The notes beneath the pieces were generated by a model. It was not told the origin of the DNA. It saw only the letters and a program-made list of their open reading frames with translations, and ran no database searches. The translations under genes and the position numbers were made by a program. Positions 1 through 7,270 of a stretch of 8,250 bases of DNA are shown here, in pieces. The DNA comes from SAR202 cluster bacterium (GTDB lineage Bacteria > Chloroflexota > Dehalococcoidia > Lucifugimonadales > UBA826): positions 1-8,250 of the forward strand of contig VFFY01000068.1 of assembly GCA_009392675.1 (NCBI GenBank). Direction: 5' to 3'. Every line of letters begins with the position of its first letter. Within the stretch, counting starts at the first letter, position 1.

Positions 1-586
1 TAATCATGAATACTGAAAAGGCGATACCTAAACCAAACTGCCATCGGGACCCGATACGCTGAATTATATCCATGAGCCACAAAGCTATAGCCAAACACAT
101 ACCACATACTAATCCACTGATAACCCCGAAAATACCGTGTGTGAAAGCATTTGTCGGAGCTAGGACAATAGCATCAAGAAAGAAATAGAAAGCCTTATTT
201 AATTCAATAACCCCGATAGATACATTCATGACAAACATTCCCATCGGAAGTAGGAGTCCTGTCACAAACGGGACGAAAATTCCATACAAAATTCCTATAA
301 ATATCCATATGAAAATATTTCTGTTCAGGTAGCCTTCCCCTATAATTACTTTCACCAGTACAAATGTTAATAGGGCTCCAGCTAGAAAGGCCGCTATCCC
401 GAGACATGTGGATGGCAGCCAACTCATATGTATGGGATCTTCCCATCTGACTTTCTTCTGAACAATGTCTTGAATGAAGAATCTAGCAAAGCTGGAAGCG
501 CCTCCGCATAATACAGCGATGGCTATAAATTTCCCTACACTAGAAAGATTGGTTATTCGACTGAAATAGATATTTGATTTAAGCAT
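1..586 (-). CDS. Multi-pass membrane protein of unknown function (partial; C-terminus beyond the left edge)
   Basis: I do not recognise this protein. An open frame of 195 codons runs from an ATG at 586 to the window edge without a stop. It is strongly hydrophobic, with likely membrane segments near residues 17-37, 57-82, 91-120 and 148-173, and another beginning near 184. Charged residues sit mainly between them, for example around 40-50 and 174-182. There is an in-frame stop at 605-607, so the start must lie between there and 586; ATG 586 is the only standard choice. No convincing Shine-Dalgarno sequence precedes it. It lies 32 bases after the last ATPase stop, on the same strand and with no terminator between, so it may be the last part of the transporter transcript. 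A link to transport is inferred from position only. That it is a real coding region is well supported by the long frame and membrane-protein composition. Confidence 0.72.
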   Translation of the reverse strand, partial: MLKSNIYFSRITNLSSVGKFIAIAVLCGGASSFARFFIQDIVQKKVRWEDPIHMSWLPSTCLGIAAFLAGALLTFVLVKVIIGEGYLNRNIFIWIFIGILYGIFVPFVTGLLLPMGMFVMNVSIGVIELNKAFYFFLDAIVLAPTNAFTHGIFGVISGLVCGMCLAIALWLMDIIQRIGSRWQFGLGIAFSVFMI

Positions 587-618
587 TGATGTTCGGGTAA
601 GTTGTCAGTTTAACTGGC

Positions 619-1656
619 TCATTCAGCGAGAACTCCCTCTAGAATCAATTCTTCAGCACGATGGCAACTTACATAGTGTCCATCCGTAATTTCCTGCAGA
701 ACAGGCGTCTCTAATTTGCATTGTTCGGTCGCATAAGAACAACGAGGATGGAAATAACATCCGCTAGGAGGATCTGCAGGGTTTGCAACCTCGCCTTGTA
801 AAATTATTCTCTCTGATTTTGTTCTAGGATCTGGTTCTGGCACAGCCGAAAGTAGTGCTGCTGTGTATGGATGCTTGGGCGTGGAGAAAAGCTCATCCGT
901 GGGAGCCATTTCAACTAGTTTCCCAACATACATCACTGCCACTCTGTTACTTATATGTTTAACGACACTCAAATCGTGAGCCACAAACAAATATGTTAAA
1001 CCGAGTTCTTCCTGGAGATCCACCATGAGATTCAAAACTTGTGCCTGCACAGAAACGTCAAGCGCCGATACTGGTTCATCTGCAACGACCAATTTTGGAT
1101 TTAGTGCCAATGCTCTTGCTATACCGATCCTTTGCCTCTGACCTCCACTAAATGCGTGAGGGAACCTTCGCATATATTCTGGCCGTAGCCCCACCATTTC
1201 TAAAAGCTCAGCGACTCGTTGTTCACGATCGTCTTTTGTTCCCATATTGTGAAGTAGCAATGGCTCGCCAATTGTGTCCAGTAATGTCATCCTGGGATTC
1301 AAGGACGAAAAGGGATCCTGGAAGATCATTTGAATGTCGCTTCTTATTTTCTTTAACTCAGCCCCCTTCAACGTTGCTATGTCAACTACTTCGTCCTCTC
1401 GGGTCCTAAATAAGATCTGTCCGTTTGTTGGATCAACCGCCCTTAAAATACAGCGCGCAGTGGTTGTTTTCCCACATCCGCTTTCACCAACCAACCCTAG
1501 CGTCTCCCCGTCATTAATATGAAAGTTAACACCATCAACAGCTAGAATTTGTCCGACCTCTTTTTTTAGAAACCCTTGCTTTATTGGGAAGTGTTTCTCA
1601 AGGTCGGAGACCTCTAATAGCCGTTCTTCCGATAGGCTGGATTCAGTAGTTGTCAT
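619..1656 (-). CDS. dppF: Oligopeptide/dipeptide ABC transporter ATP-binding protein, DppF/OppF type
   Basis: Second of two ATPases powering a peptide-type ABC importer; it acts on the cytoplasmic face of the permease pair. It is 345 residues, near the usual family length. Walker A is GESGCGKT (57-64), the Q-loop glutamine is 113, the signature FSGGQRQR is at 169-176, Walker B LVVADEP is at 189-195 and the H-loop histidine is 227, so all catalytic parts are intact. The C-terminal oligopeptide-transporter extension begins at about 260 (KHPYT) and holds four cysteines, C300, C306, C313 and C331. It starts two bases after the upstream ATPase stop, with a GAGGGAG ribosome site inside that gene's end, so translation is probably coupled. 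FSGGQRQR and PVSALD are typical of the F-type subunit, whereas its partner has LSGGLRQR and PTTALD. The substrate cannot be read from the ATPase; nickel or glutathione systems use the same family. Confidence 0.95.
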   Translation of the reverse strand: MTTTESSLSEERLLEVSDLEKHFPIKQGFLKKEVGQILAVDGVNFHINDGETLGLVGESGCGKTTTARCILRAVDPTNGQILFRTREDEVVDIATLKGAELKKIRSDIQMIFQDPFSSLNPRMTLLDTIGEPLLLHNMGTKDDREQRVAELLEMVGLRPEYMRRFPHAFSGGQRQRIGIARALALNPKLVVADEPVSALDVSVQAQVLNLMVDLQEELGLTYLFVAHDLSVVKHISNRVAVMYVGKLVEMAPTDELFSTPKHPYTAALLSAVPEPDPRTKSERIILQGEVANPADPPSGCYFHPRCSYATEQCKLETPVLQEITDGHYVSCHRAEELILEGVLAE

Positions 1657-1658
1657 TT

Positions 1659-2681
1659 TTAATCTCCCTCATCGTAAAGAAAGCAGCTCACCTGATGGAC
1701 AGGTCTGACTTCCTGGAGCACAGGAATTGAAGCATCACACCGGCCCGGCATAAAGAAATCACATCGAGGTCCAAAGGCACATCCTTTGGGCCTATCATAA
1801 GGATGTGGAACAGTTCCGCTAATGGAGGCCAGTCTCTCCGAAGAATTTGATCTTATTTTAGGGATAGATTTCAGCAGTGCCTTAGTATACGGATGTTGGG
1901 GGTTATGGAAAATATCGTCCACAGGAGCACTCTCAACTACCTCCCCCAAATACATAACTGACACATGATCCGCCATTTCTGCGATGACTCCGAGATCATG
2001 CGTAATCAGAACAATGGCCATTCCATTATCAGTTTGTAATTCAGACATAAGTTCTAGCAGTTGTGCCTGGTTGGTGACGTCTAATGCCGTGGTGGGTTCA
2101 TCGGCAATCAATATTGTAGGGTTAGAAACCAAAGTCATGGCTATCATGGCCCTCTGTCTAAGCCCACCACTTAATTGAAATGAATAGTCGTTGAGGCGAC
2201 TTTCAGCTAGTGGTATCCCTACTGCACCTAAAGCATGTATGGCAACCTCTTTTGCACCTTCCTTGCTTATGTCCTGGTGTAATCTTATGGCCTCAATAAT
2301 TTGGTTCCCTATTGTATGCACCGGACTAAAGGAGGTCATGGGTTCCTGAAACACGTAGGCGATCTCACCACCTCTAATCGACTTTATTTCTGGGCTGTTA
2401 GAGTCCATAGATGCGATGTCGACGACTTCCTCGCTGCTTTCACCCATATTTCTACGAAATAAAATCTCTCCACCTACAATTTCGCCTGGTTTGTCTAATA
2501 TTCTCATAATAGACCTTGCAGCCACACTCTTACCACAGCCACTCTCTCCGACAATTCCAAGAGTTTTGCCCGGCATTACCTTGAAGCTGGCACCATTCAC
2601 CGCAACAACAGTCCCTTCTTCGAGGGGAAAATGCGTTTCCAGGTTTTTAACCTCTAATATGGGTTGGTCACTGCTCATCAT
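1659..2681 (-). CDS. dppD: Oligopeptide/dipeptide ABC transporter ATP-binding protein, DppD/OppD type
   Basis: First ATPase subunit of the importer, expected to form a heterodimer with the downstream DppF-like protein. It is 340 residues. Walker A GESGCGKS is at 45-52, the Q-loop glutamine is 112, the signature LSGGLRQR is at 170-177, Walker B ILIADEP is at 190-196 and the H-loop histidine is 228. The C-terminal peptide-transporter domain (from about 260, QHPYTKALL) carries cysteines C301, C307, C315 and C333, a spacing close to that in the partner. Two ATG codons are in tandem at the start (2681 and 2678); an AAGGA ribosome site about ten bases upstream serves either. The permease stop lies 13 bases upstream. 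All motifs are intact, so this is a functional ATPase as far as sequence shows. Confidence 0.95.
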   Translation of the reverse strand: MMSSDQPILEVKNLETHFPLEEGTVVAVNGASFKVMPGKTLGIVGESGCGKSVAARSIMRILDKPGEIVGGEILFRRNMGESSEEVVDIASMDSNSPEIKSIRGGEIAYVFQEPMTSFSPVHTIGNQIIEAIRLHQDISKEGAKEVAIHALGAVGIPLAESRLNDYSFQLSGGLRQRAMIAMTLVSNPTILIADEPTTALDVTNQAQLLELMSELQTDNGMAIVLITHDLGVIAEMADHVSVMYLGEVVESAPVDDIFHNPQHPYTKALLKSIPKIRSNSSERLASISGTVPHPYDRPKGCAFGPRCDFFMPGRCDASIPVLQEVRPVHQVSCFLYDEGD

Positions 2682-2694
2682 TGCTTCACATTCC

Positions 2695-3846
2695 TTATCC
2701 GTATGGGTCCGCTGCGTCTCTTAAACCATCACCCAGAAAATTGAACGCCAAAACGGCTACAACAACAAATGCAGCCGGGATTAGTTGCCACGGAGTTAGC
2801 GCTATCGTCTGTACGTTTTGTGCTGCCTGCAACATTACGCCCCAGCTGATGGCTGGAGGACGCAAACCTAAACCCAAAAAACTAAGTGATGTCTCGCTGA
2901 TTATTATGAAGGGAATCATCAAGGTAGAGGAAGCTATTATATGGCTCATAAAAGAGGGAACCATGTGTCTAAATATGATCCTTGTTTTACTGGCACCAAG
3001 TAACGCTGCAGCTGTGACAAAATCCTCATCTCGAAGCGACAGAAACCTACCTCTTACCTCACGAGCAAGCCTAGTCCATTCGAACATTGCTATGATTATC
3101 GTGATTGCAAAATATACACGGATTATTGACCAATCCTGGGGTACTGAAGCCGCAATAGCCATCCACAGAGGTATAGTTGGTATGGATCTTAAAATCTCTA
3201 TTATTCTCTGTATTACGAGATCAATTAACCCACCGTAATATCCAGATATCCCGCCAAGGAGTACACCTAGAAATAGACTGAGAGAAACACTTAATAAACC
3301 TATAGTCATAGATATCCTGGTCGCCAACATTAGTCTCGACCATACGTCTCTACCTTGAACATCTGTTCCAAGCAAATATATGGCTTCCTCAGCTTTGAGG
3401 GGAGCATTGACACCAAATAAGTGACGATCTGATGGTAAGACACCAAGGATCTTATACTTGTACCCTTTCGCAAAAAGTTTGATAGGGACTCTTGTCGTGT
3501 CATCAGCAACGAAAACTTTCTTAAATGTAGCGGAATCCCTGACACCCTTAGTACCATATACGTATAGTTTAGGGTTAATACCATCAAAGGTTAAATGTAC
3601 ACCTTGAGGGGGCATTTCCCCTCTTTTCGCCTCACTTGTTTTAGGCTCTGCAACGGCAAGAAAATCTGCAAATATCACGATAAAATAAAGAATCGCAAGC
3701 GTTATGCTCGCAATCATTGCAAGTCTGTGCTTTTTTAGACGCCACCACATCAATTGCCATTGAGACGCCGAGTATATCTGGTCTGTTCCTTGACTAGTTA
3801 TTTCTTCCAAGAGAGGTTCTTGCTCGGTGAGGCTTTCCTCTGCCAT
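2695..3846 (-). CDS. dppC: Peptide-type ABC transporter permease, DppC/OppC type, with enlarged extracytoplasmic domain
   Basis: Second membrane subunit of the importer. It has 383 residues against roughly 300 for typical DppC. A cytoplasmic N-terminus of about 40 residues leads into the first membrane segment (about 43-66). Next comes an extracytoplasmic stretch of about 90 residues (67-157) before the family motif LGTDVQGRDVWSR (159-171). Membrane segments then lie near 178-203, 225-235, 243-256, 300-323 and 352-371. The coupling (EAA) loop that contacts the ATPase is at about 277-297 (TAAALLGASKTRI then a conserved MVP). The start ATG directly follows the upstream permease's TAA with no gap, and GGAGG lies in that gene's last codons, so the two are probably translationally coupled. 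The long insert is seen in some OppC relatives; its role, perhaps contact with the large binding protein, is inference. Confidence 0.94.
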   Translation of the reverse strand: MAEESLTEQEPLLEEITSQGTDQIYSASQWQLMWWRLKKHRLAMIASITLAILYFIVIFADFLAVAEPKTSEAKRGEMPPQGVHLTFDGINPKLYVYGTKGVRDSATFKKVFVADDTTRVPIKLFAKGYKYKILGVLPSDRHLFGVNAPLKAEEAIYLLGTDVQGRDVWSRLMLATRISMTIGLLSVSLSLFLGVLLGGISGYYGGLIDLVIQRIIEILRSIPTIPLWMAIAASVPQDWSIIRVYFAITIIIAMFEWTRLAREVRGRFLSLRDEDFVTAAALLGASKTRIIFRHMVPSFMSHIIASSTLMIPFIIISETSLSFLGLGLRPPAISWGVMLQAAQNVQTIALTPWQLIPAAFVVVAVLAFNFLGDGLRDAADPYG

Positions 3847-4836
3847 TTATCCTCCTTCCATGCGGATACGAGGGTCAACCCATGCAAGCAATAGATCTGA
3901 AATAAATGTCCCAATTACTGTCATAATTCCGATCATCAGTACGATAGTTCCGGAGAGAAACATGTCTTGAGCTATGAGCGCCCTCAATAGCAATGGACCC
4001 AGCGTTGGCAAGCTCATAACGATTGAAACTATTATGCTACCTGAAACTAAAGTGGGTAAAAGATACCCCAATGTACTAACAACAGGGTTTAGAGCGACTC
4101 TTAATGGATATTTAAGAATAACTCTCCATTCTCCGAGTCCCTTAGCACGAGCCGTAACGACGTAAGGCCTCCGCAGCTCGTCCAGCATATTCGCTCGTAA
4201 TACCCTGATAACCTGGGCCGTTCCAGCAATCGATAGCACCAACGCAGGAAGCCATAGATGTGACAACAGATTGATTATTTTACCTATACTGTATGGCGCT
4301 GACGCGTATTCAGCAGAAAAAAGCCCGCCAATGTTTGCGTCGAATAAAACAAATCCGAAGTAAAGCAACGCTAATGCTAAAAGAAAATTTGGAACCGCCA
4401 GTCCCAAGAAACCCAAAAAAGTCGCAACGTAGTCAGTAACTGAGTATTGCTTAACGGCTGATATCACGCCAATCGGTATTGCGATGGCGTATGTGAACAG
4501 TGCCGCAGCAAGAGCCAAAATAGCTGTTAAAAAAAGTCGATCCCCGATCACCTCTGTCACAGGTCTTTGGTACTCCATTGAGATGCCGAAGTTACCAACT
4601 GCAGCTTTCTGTAGCCACTTATAATATTGAACTACAAAAGGAGCCTCTAATCCGTATTGTTCCCGGAGTGCTGCCGCTTCTTGATCTGAAACCACTTCAC
4701 CCTGAGTCATTAACTGAGCGACATACGAAGTGATGTAATCCCCAGGAGGTAGCTGAATTAGTGCAAAAGATATTACAGTTACTACCCAGATAGTTATAAG
4801 GGCGAGGATGAGCCTGTTGACAATAAAACCGATCAT
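3847..4836 (-). CDS. dppB: Peptide-type ABC transporter permease, DppB/OppB type
   Basis: First membrane subunit of the importer, expected to pair with the DppC-like permease. It is 329 residues, a normal length for the family. The N-terminal segment (about 8-29) ends in the family pattern PPGDY (30-34). A periplasmic stretch with EQYGLEAPFVVQYYKW (59-74) and GNFGISM (81-87) follows; both are typical of DppB. Further membrane segments lie near 100-127, 136-166, 194-211, 253-275 and 296-320. The coupling loop for the ATPase is at about 224-250 (YVVTARAKGLGEWRVI then LNP). The protein ends in DPRIR, a common DppB C-terminal pattern. The ATG at 4836 is preceded by AGGA at about 8 bases. A 124-base gap containing strong stem-loops separates it from the binding-protein gene, the only large gap between the transporter genes. 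Confidence 0.95.
   Translation of the reverse strand: MIGFIVNRLILALITIWVVTVISFALIQLPPGDYITSYVAQLMTQGEVVSDQEAAALREQYGLEAPFVVQYYKWLQKAAVGNFGISMEYQRPVTEVIGDRLFLTAILALAAALFTYAIAIPIGVISAVKQYSVTDYVATFLGFLGLAVPNFLLALALLYFGFVLFDANIGGLFSAEYASAPYSIGKIINLLSHLWLPALVLSIAGTAQVIRVLRANMLDELRRPYVVTARAKGLGEWRVILKYPLRVALNPVVSTLGYLLPTLVSGSIIVSIVMSLPTLGPLLLRALIAQDMFLSGTIVLMIGIMTVIGTFISDLLLAWVDPRIRMEGG
3850..3855 (-). promoter_or_regulatory. Ribosome binding site for the second permease, inside the first permease gene
   Basis: On the minus strand GGAGGA forms the last two glycine codons of the first permease. It is followed by its TAA stop and at once by the ATG of the second permease. The short 3-4 base spacing and abutting stop and start suggest coupled translation of the two permeases in equal amounts (inference). 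Confidence 0.7.
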
Positions 4837-4871
4837 GCACTTTCCTGACTAGTGACCATCAATGGTTATAT

Positions 4872-4926
4872 ACGATCACCGGACCCACCGCCAGCCTATG
4901 GCTAGACGGCAAATCCGGTAACTCGT
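4872..4926 (-). ncRNA. Long intercistronic mRNA stem-loop between the binding-protein and permease genes
   Basis: In the minus-strand transcript, bases 4926-4900 pair with 4896-4872 around a three-base AUA loop. I count 25 pairs with two single-base bulges (4922 and 4906). The blocks are 4923-4926 with 4872-4875, 4920-4921 with 4876-4877, 4914-4919 with 4878-4883 (ACCGGA and TCCGGT), 4910-4913 with 4884-4887, 4907-4909 with 4888-4890, and 4900-4905 with 4891-4896. Six pairs are G-U, which become A-C mismatches on the opposite strand, so the fold favours minus-strand RNA. No U-run follows, so it does not look like a simple intrinsic terminator. Stem-loops after binding-protein genes in other ABC operons protect the upstream message and lower permease expression; that role is inferred here. 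Confidence 0.75.
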
Positions 4927-4940
4927 CTAAGAGGTTTCTT

Positions 4941-4954
4941 TGCTCCGAAGAGCA
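4941..4954 (-). ncRNA. Small UUCG-tetraloop hairpin just after the binding-protein stop codon
   Basis: On the minus strand the sequence reads TGCTC TTCG GAGCA, a perfect 5-bp stem closed by the very stable C(UUCG)G tetraloop. It begins six bases after the TAG stop of the binding-protein gene (4961-4963). An A-rich stretch rather than a U-tract follows, so it is more likely a 3' end protector or pause element than a terminator. Together with the larger stem at 4872-4926 it fills most of the gap before the first permease. Confidence 0.6.
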
Positions 4955-4960
4955 GTTCTT

Positions 4961-7159
4961 CTACTCGTATGACAGGGCTTGTGGTGCCCTGTTTCCCTCG
5001 CTCTTCCAGTATAACGTCATAGGACGTGATATTCCTGGAGTCTTTGTATCTGGGTTGTTGTATTGCCTTGATGGGACGTTACCCAGGTCGGTTTTTACAA
5101 CTCTCACACCTAGAGAAGCAGGAGACTGTCCGGCGATGCCGATACCCCATTGTTCCTCTGTTGCAATTTCCCATATTTCCTTTCCTAATGCGATTCGCTC
5201 TGCTTCAGGCACGCCGAACGCCTTTTCGAAATTGTCGAACACCTTCTGCAAAGGCGCCGAAGGCTGCATGCCTTTCTCTCCACCGGTCTGGAACCATAGT
5301 CCTAAGGCAGAACCGAATGAACTGTTAGTTCCTGCCGGGAATACGTGACCCGGGAATGTGAACAAGTGATCCGCACCGTCTCCCCACTCTACTGAGAACA
5401 TGTGCTCATCGGCCGCTGTGATCTGACCCACTAAGCTTCGCTCAGCGGCATTGACAGTACATTGTATTCCAGCGTACTCACCGAGGTGCTCACATATCAT
5501 CTCAGCCATGCCAACGAATTCCATGAACTGGGCAGTCCTGGCTGTGATCTCGAGAATAAGCCTTTCTCCATTGTCAGCACGAAGTCGGAATCCTGCTGAG
5601 TCTTTCTTGTCGAGACCCAACTCATCAAAAATCGCGTTTGCTTTGTCTTGATCAAAAACTGAATTCTTTAAACGCCATTCTGACTCCGGACCAGGACTGT
5701 ATAAGTTTGCGGGAGCTGGGGCACTTGACCCTGCTACACCTAATCCCAGCCAGAACACCTCATTCAACTGTTCCCTTTTAAAAGAGGCGCCTAGACCGTG
5801 TCTGAACCTCTTGTCCCGAAGTAAGTCCCCAATATACATATCCTGTACGTAGGCCATGTTTACTTTCAACTGTGCATCGGCACCGGCGTCCTGCGTATCG
5901 AAATAAAGTTTATATTCACCTTTCTCTTGGTTCTCTATGTACAGAGGAACCTTAGCCATGTTCAAGTGTCTCGCCTGCCAGTCATACTCTCCTGCGATTG
6001 CTCGAAGGTTCATAACTTCCAGATCTTCAGCCATCGTGAGAACGACTGTATCAATATAGGGCAGCTGATTTCCTTCCAGGTCTACGCCGTAGTAATACGC
6101 ATTCCTTTCCAGTATCCATACAGCATTGTTTATAGGCTGAACTGTAACCCAGGGAGTCAAAACTGGCAGCTCTGGATTAAGCGCCCAGTCATTCTTGAAT
6201 TTAATCAGGTTGACCCAGGTGTCATACCCTTCGTCCGCCACGATTTTGTCTACAGCATCTTTACCTGCAATATCAGGAATGTACTGTGATAGATAATGCT
6301 TCGGTGCAAAAGATCCCTTGCCCACTACACCTCTATCCGCTTGGCCTCCACCGAGGTCAGTTCGTCCTGCTAGAACGCTGGTAAAGAAGTAGTAAGGATC
6401 TTCGAACGTCCATCTAACTGTGTAGTCATCAATTTTTTCGAAGTTTCCTTGCTTGCCATTAATTCCGCTAACCGCGCTTTTATTTGGCACAAGCTCTTTG
6501 TTACCATACATATCTTCATACCAGAACAACCAGTCATCGGCGGTAACAGGTACTCCGTCAGACCACCTCATGCCCTCTCTAAGATGTAACGTAAATACTC
6601 GCCCGTCATCACTAACATCTATTGACTTGGCAACGTTAGGCTCGGGGATATCTCCCGTGTAATCCCAGAAAAGTACGTGGTCAGGTCCTGTACAGCATCG
6701 GTATCCATTCCATTTGTCTGCAGGGCCGGTAAAACCTCGTCTCCATATCCCGCCGTACTCTCCGATACCTTCAATGTTATCAATCACGAGAAGGTCGCTT
6801 TGAACAGGCAGACGGTCTCCAATAGCCGGAAGCTTTCCAGCCTTTACCATTGCAGCAAGCTGAGGAGCCTCACCGTAGGAGCTTGGGAACTTACTAGAAT
6901 CCACAACCGTCGCAGGACCCTCTAAAGTCCCAATATATTGAGCGGCTATCGATTCTTCCTTTGCAGGGGCTGCCGCTTTGGCAGCTGGTGCAGCTGCGGC
7001 TGGTGCTGCTGCGGCTGGTGCTGGTGCAGCTGCGGCTGGTGCTGCTGCCTCATCATCGGATCCACAGGCAAAAGCAAACAACCCAACTAAGGCGATTAAG
7101 GCAAATAACCCAATCACTCTAGTACGCATGTTAGTTGAACTATGCATGTTTCTAAACAT
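4961..7159 (-). CDS. Peptide-type ABC transporter substrate-binding lipoprotein (SBP_bac_5 family)
   Basis: Extracytoplasmic solute receptor of the importer. It has 732 residues, well above the 500-550 usual for DppA. Residues 1-31 form a lipoprotein signal: a basic N-region, a hydrophobic core (about 15-30) and the lipobox-like AFAC with the acylated cysteine at 32. An Ala/Pro linker (about 38-66) then tethers the globular domain to the membrane. The family signature is plain at 189-216 (FTLHLREGMRWSDG, then PVTADDW). The remaining sequence, including QPINNAVWILERNAYY (341-356) and the NQLPYID region (364-370), fits family 5 binding proteins. ATG 7159 is preceded by AAGGAG at 7 bases; a second ATG at codon 11 (7129) lacks such a site. 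It is first in the operon and separated from the permeases by stem-loops. A peptide is the default ligand, but family 5 members also bind oligosaccharides, opines, glutathione or nickel, so the substrate is open. Confidence 0.95.
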   Translation of the reverse strand: MFRNMHSSTNMRTRVIGLFALIALVGLFAFACGSDDEAAAPAAAAPAPAAAAPAAAAPAAKAAAPAKEESIAAQYIGTLEGPATVVDSSKFPSSYGEAPQLAAMVKAGKLPAIGDRLPVQSDLLVIDNIEGIGEYGGIWRRGFTGPADKWNGYRCCTGPDHVLFWDYTGDIPEPNVAKSIDVSDDGRVFTLHLREGMRWSDGVPVTADDWLFWYEDMYGNKELVPNKSAVSGINGKQGNFEKIDDYTVRWTFEDPYYFFTSVLAGRTDLGGGQADRGVVGKGSFAPKHYLSQYIPDIAGKDAVDKIVADEGYDTWVNLIKFKNDWALNPELPVLTPWVTVQPINNAVWILERNAYYYGVDLEGNQLPYIDTVVLTMAEDLEVMNLRAIAGEYDWQARHLNMAKVPLYIENQEKGEYKLYFDTQDAGADAQLKVNMAYVQDMYIGDLLRDKRFRHGLGASFKREQLNEVFWLGLGVAGSSAPAPANLYSPGPESEWRLKNSVFDQDKANAIFDELGLDKKDSAGFRLRADNGERLILEITARTAQFMEFVGMAEMICEHLGEYAGIQCTVNAAERSLVGQITAADEHMFSVEWGDGADHLFTFPGHVFPAGTNSSFGSALGLWFQTGGEKGMQPSAPLQKVFDNFEKAFGVPEAERIALGKEIWEIATEEQWGIGIAGQSPASLGVRVVKTDLGNVPSRQYNNPDTKTPGISRPMTLYWKSEGNRAPQALSYE
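6984..7049 (-). repeat. In-frame tandem repeat encoding the Ala/Pro linker
   Basis: The plus strand shows a 15-base unit, GCTGGTGCAGCTGCG, at 6984-6998 and again at 7020-7034. A variant with GCTGGTGCTGCTGCG at 6999-7013 recurs at 7035-7049 with one change. A 6-base partial unit sits at 7014-7019. The block therefore looks like a 36-base duplication built of 15-base steps. All changes keep the reading frame and the Ala-rich, Pro-spaced composition. Repeats like this change length by replication slippage, so linker length probably varies between strains (inference). Confidence 0.8.
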
Positions 7160-7166
7160 TGACTTT

Positions 7167-7172
7167 CTCCTT
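7167..7172 (-). promoter_or_regulatory. Ribosome binding site of the substrate-binding protein
   Basis: AAGGAG on the minus strand, seven bases before ATG 7159. It is the best Shine-Dalgarno match in the operon and decides the start in favour of codon 1 over the ATG at codon 11. Confidence 0.8.
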
Positions 7173-7177
7173 ATACA

Positions 7178-7202
7178 AACATAAATTTATATAATTTATG
7201 TT
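7178..7202. promoter_or_regulatory. AT-rich inverted repeat, possible operator
   Basis: Perfect 9-base arms AACATAAAT (7178-7186) and ATTTATGTT (7194-7202) flank a 7-base centre. The 25-base dyad lies directly upstream of the ribosome site and downstream of the likely promoter of the binding-protein gene. Its size and position fit a dimeric repressor site; it could also be a weak 5' UTR hairpin. The bound factor is unknown. Confidence 0.45.
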
Positions 7203-7241
7203 GCTCCGATAAAATATAGCAAGCATCACCGTCTTTAGCCT

Positions 7242-7270
7242 ATTCTGAGCATTGCTGAATCGATTGTCAA
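7242..7270 (-). promoter_or_regulatory. Candidate sigma-70-type promoter of the transporter operon
   Basis: On the minus strand a consensus TTGACA (7270-7265) is followed, after 17 bases, by CAGAAT (7247-7242), which matches four of six -10 positions. This predicts a 5' UTR of about 75-80 bases containing the AT-rich dyad. The -35 box overlaps the perfect 10-base palindrome GTCAATTGAC (7266-7275). An alternative -10, TATATT (7218-7213), has no good -35 partner. Confidence 0.4.

Noticed and set aside
204..446. Short 80-codon frame within the left-edge region
   Set aside because: It overlaps the longer 195-codon membrane protein frame on the same strand. The longer frame has typical membrane segments and runs to the window edge; the short one has neither.
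2681..3238. 185-codon open frame on the plus strand opposite the DppC-type permease
   Set aside because: It is antisense to a clearly conserved gene, has no family features and no credible start signal. It mirrors the codon composition of the real gene.
3330..3587. 85-codon minus-strand frame inside the DppC-type permease gene
   Set aside because: It is an alternative frame of a well-supported gene; its translation shows no recognisable features and there is no ribosome site of note.
4941..4954. Intrinsic terminator after the receptor gene
   Set aside because: The UUCG hairpin is followed by an A-rich stretch, not a U-tract, and the permease genes downstream have no promoter that I can recognise.
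6984..7049. CRISPR-like or satellite repeat
   Set aside because: Units are 15 bases without spacers and encode an Ala/Pro linker in frame.
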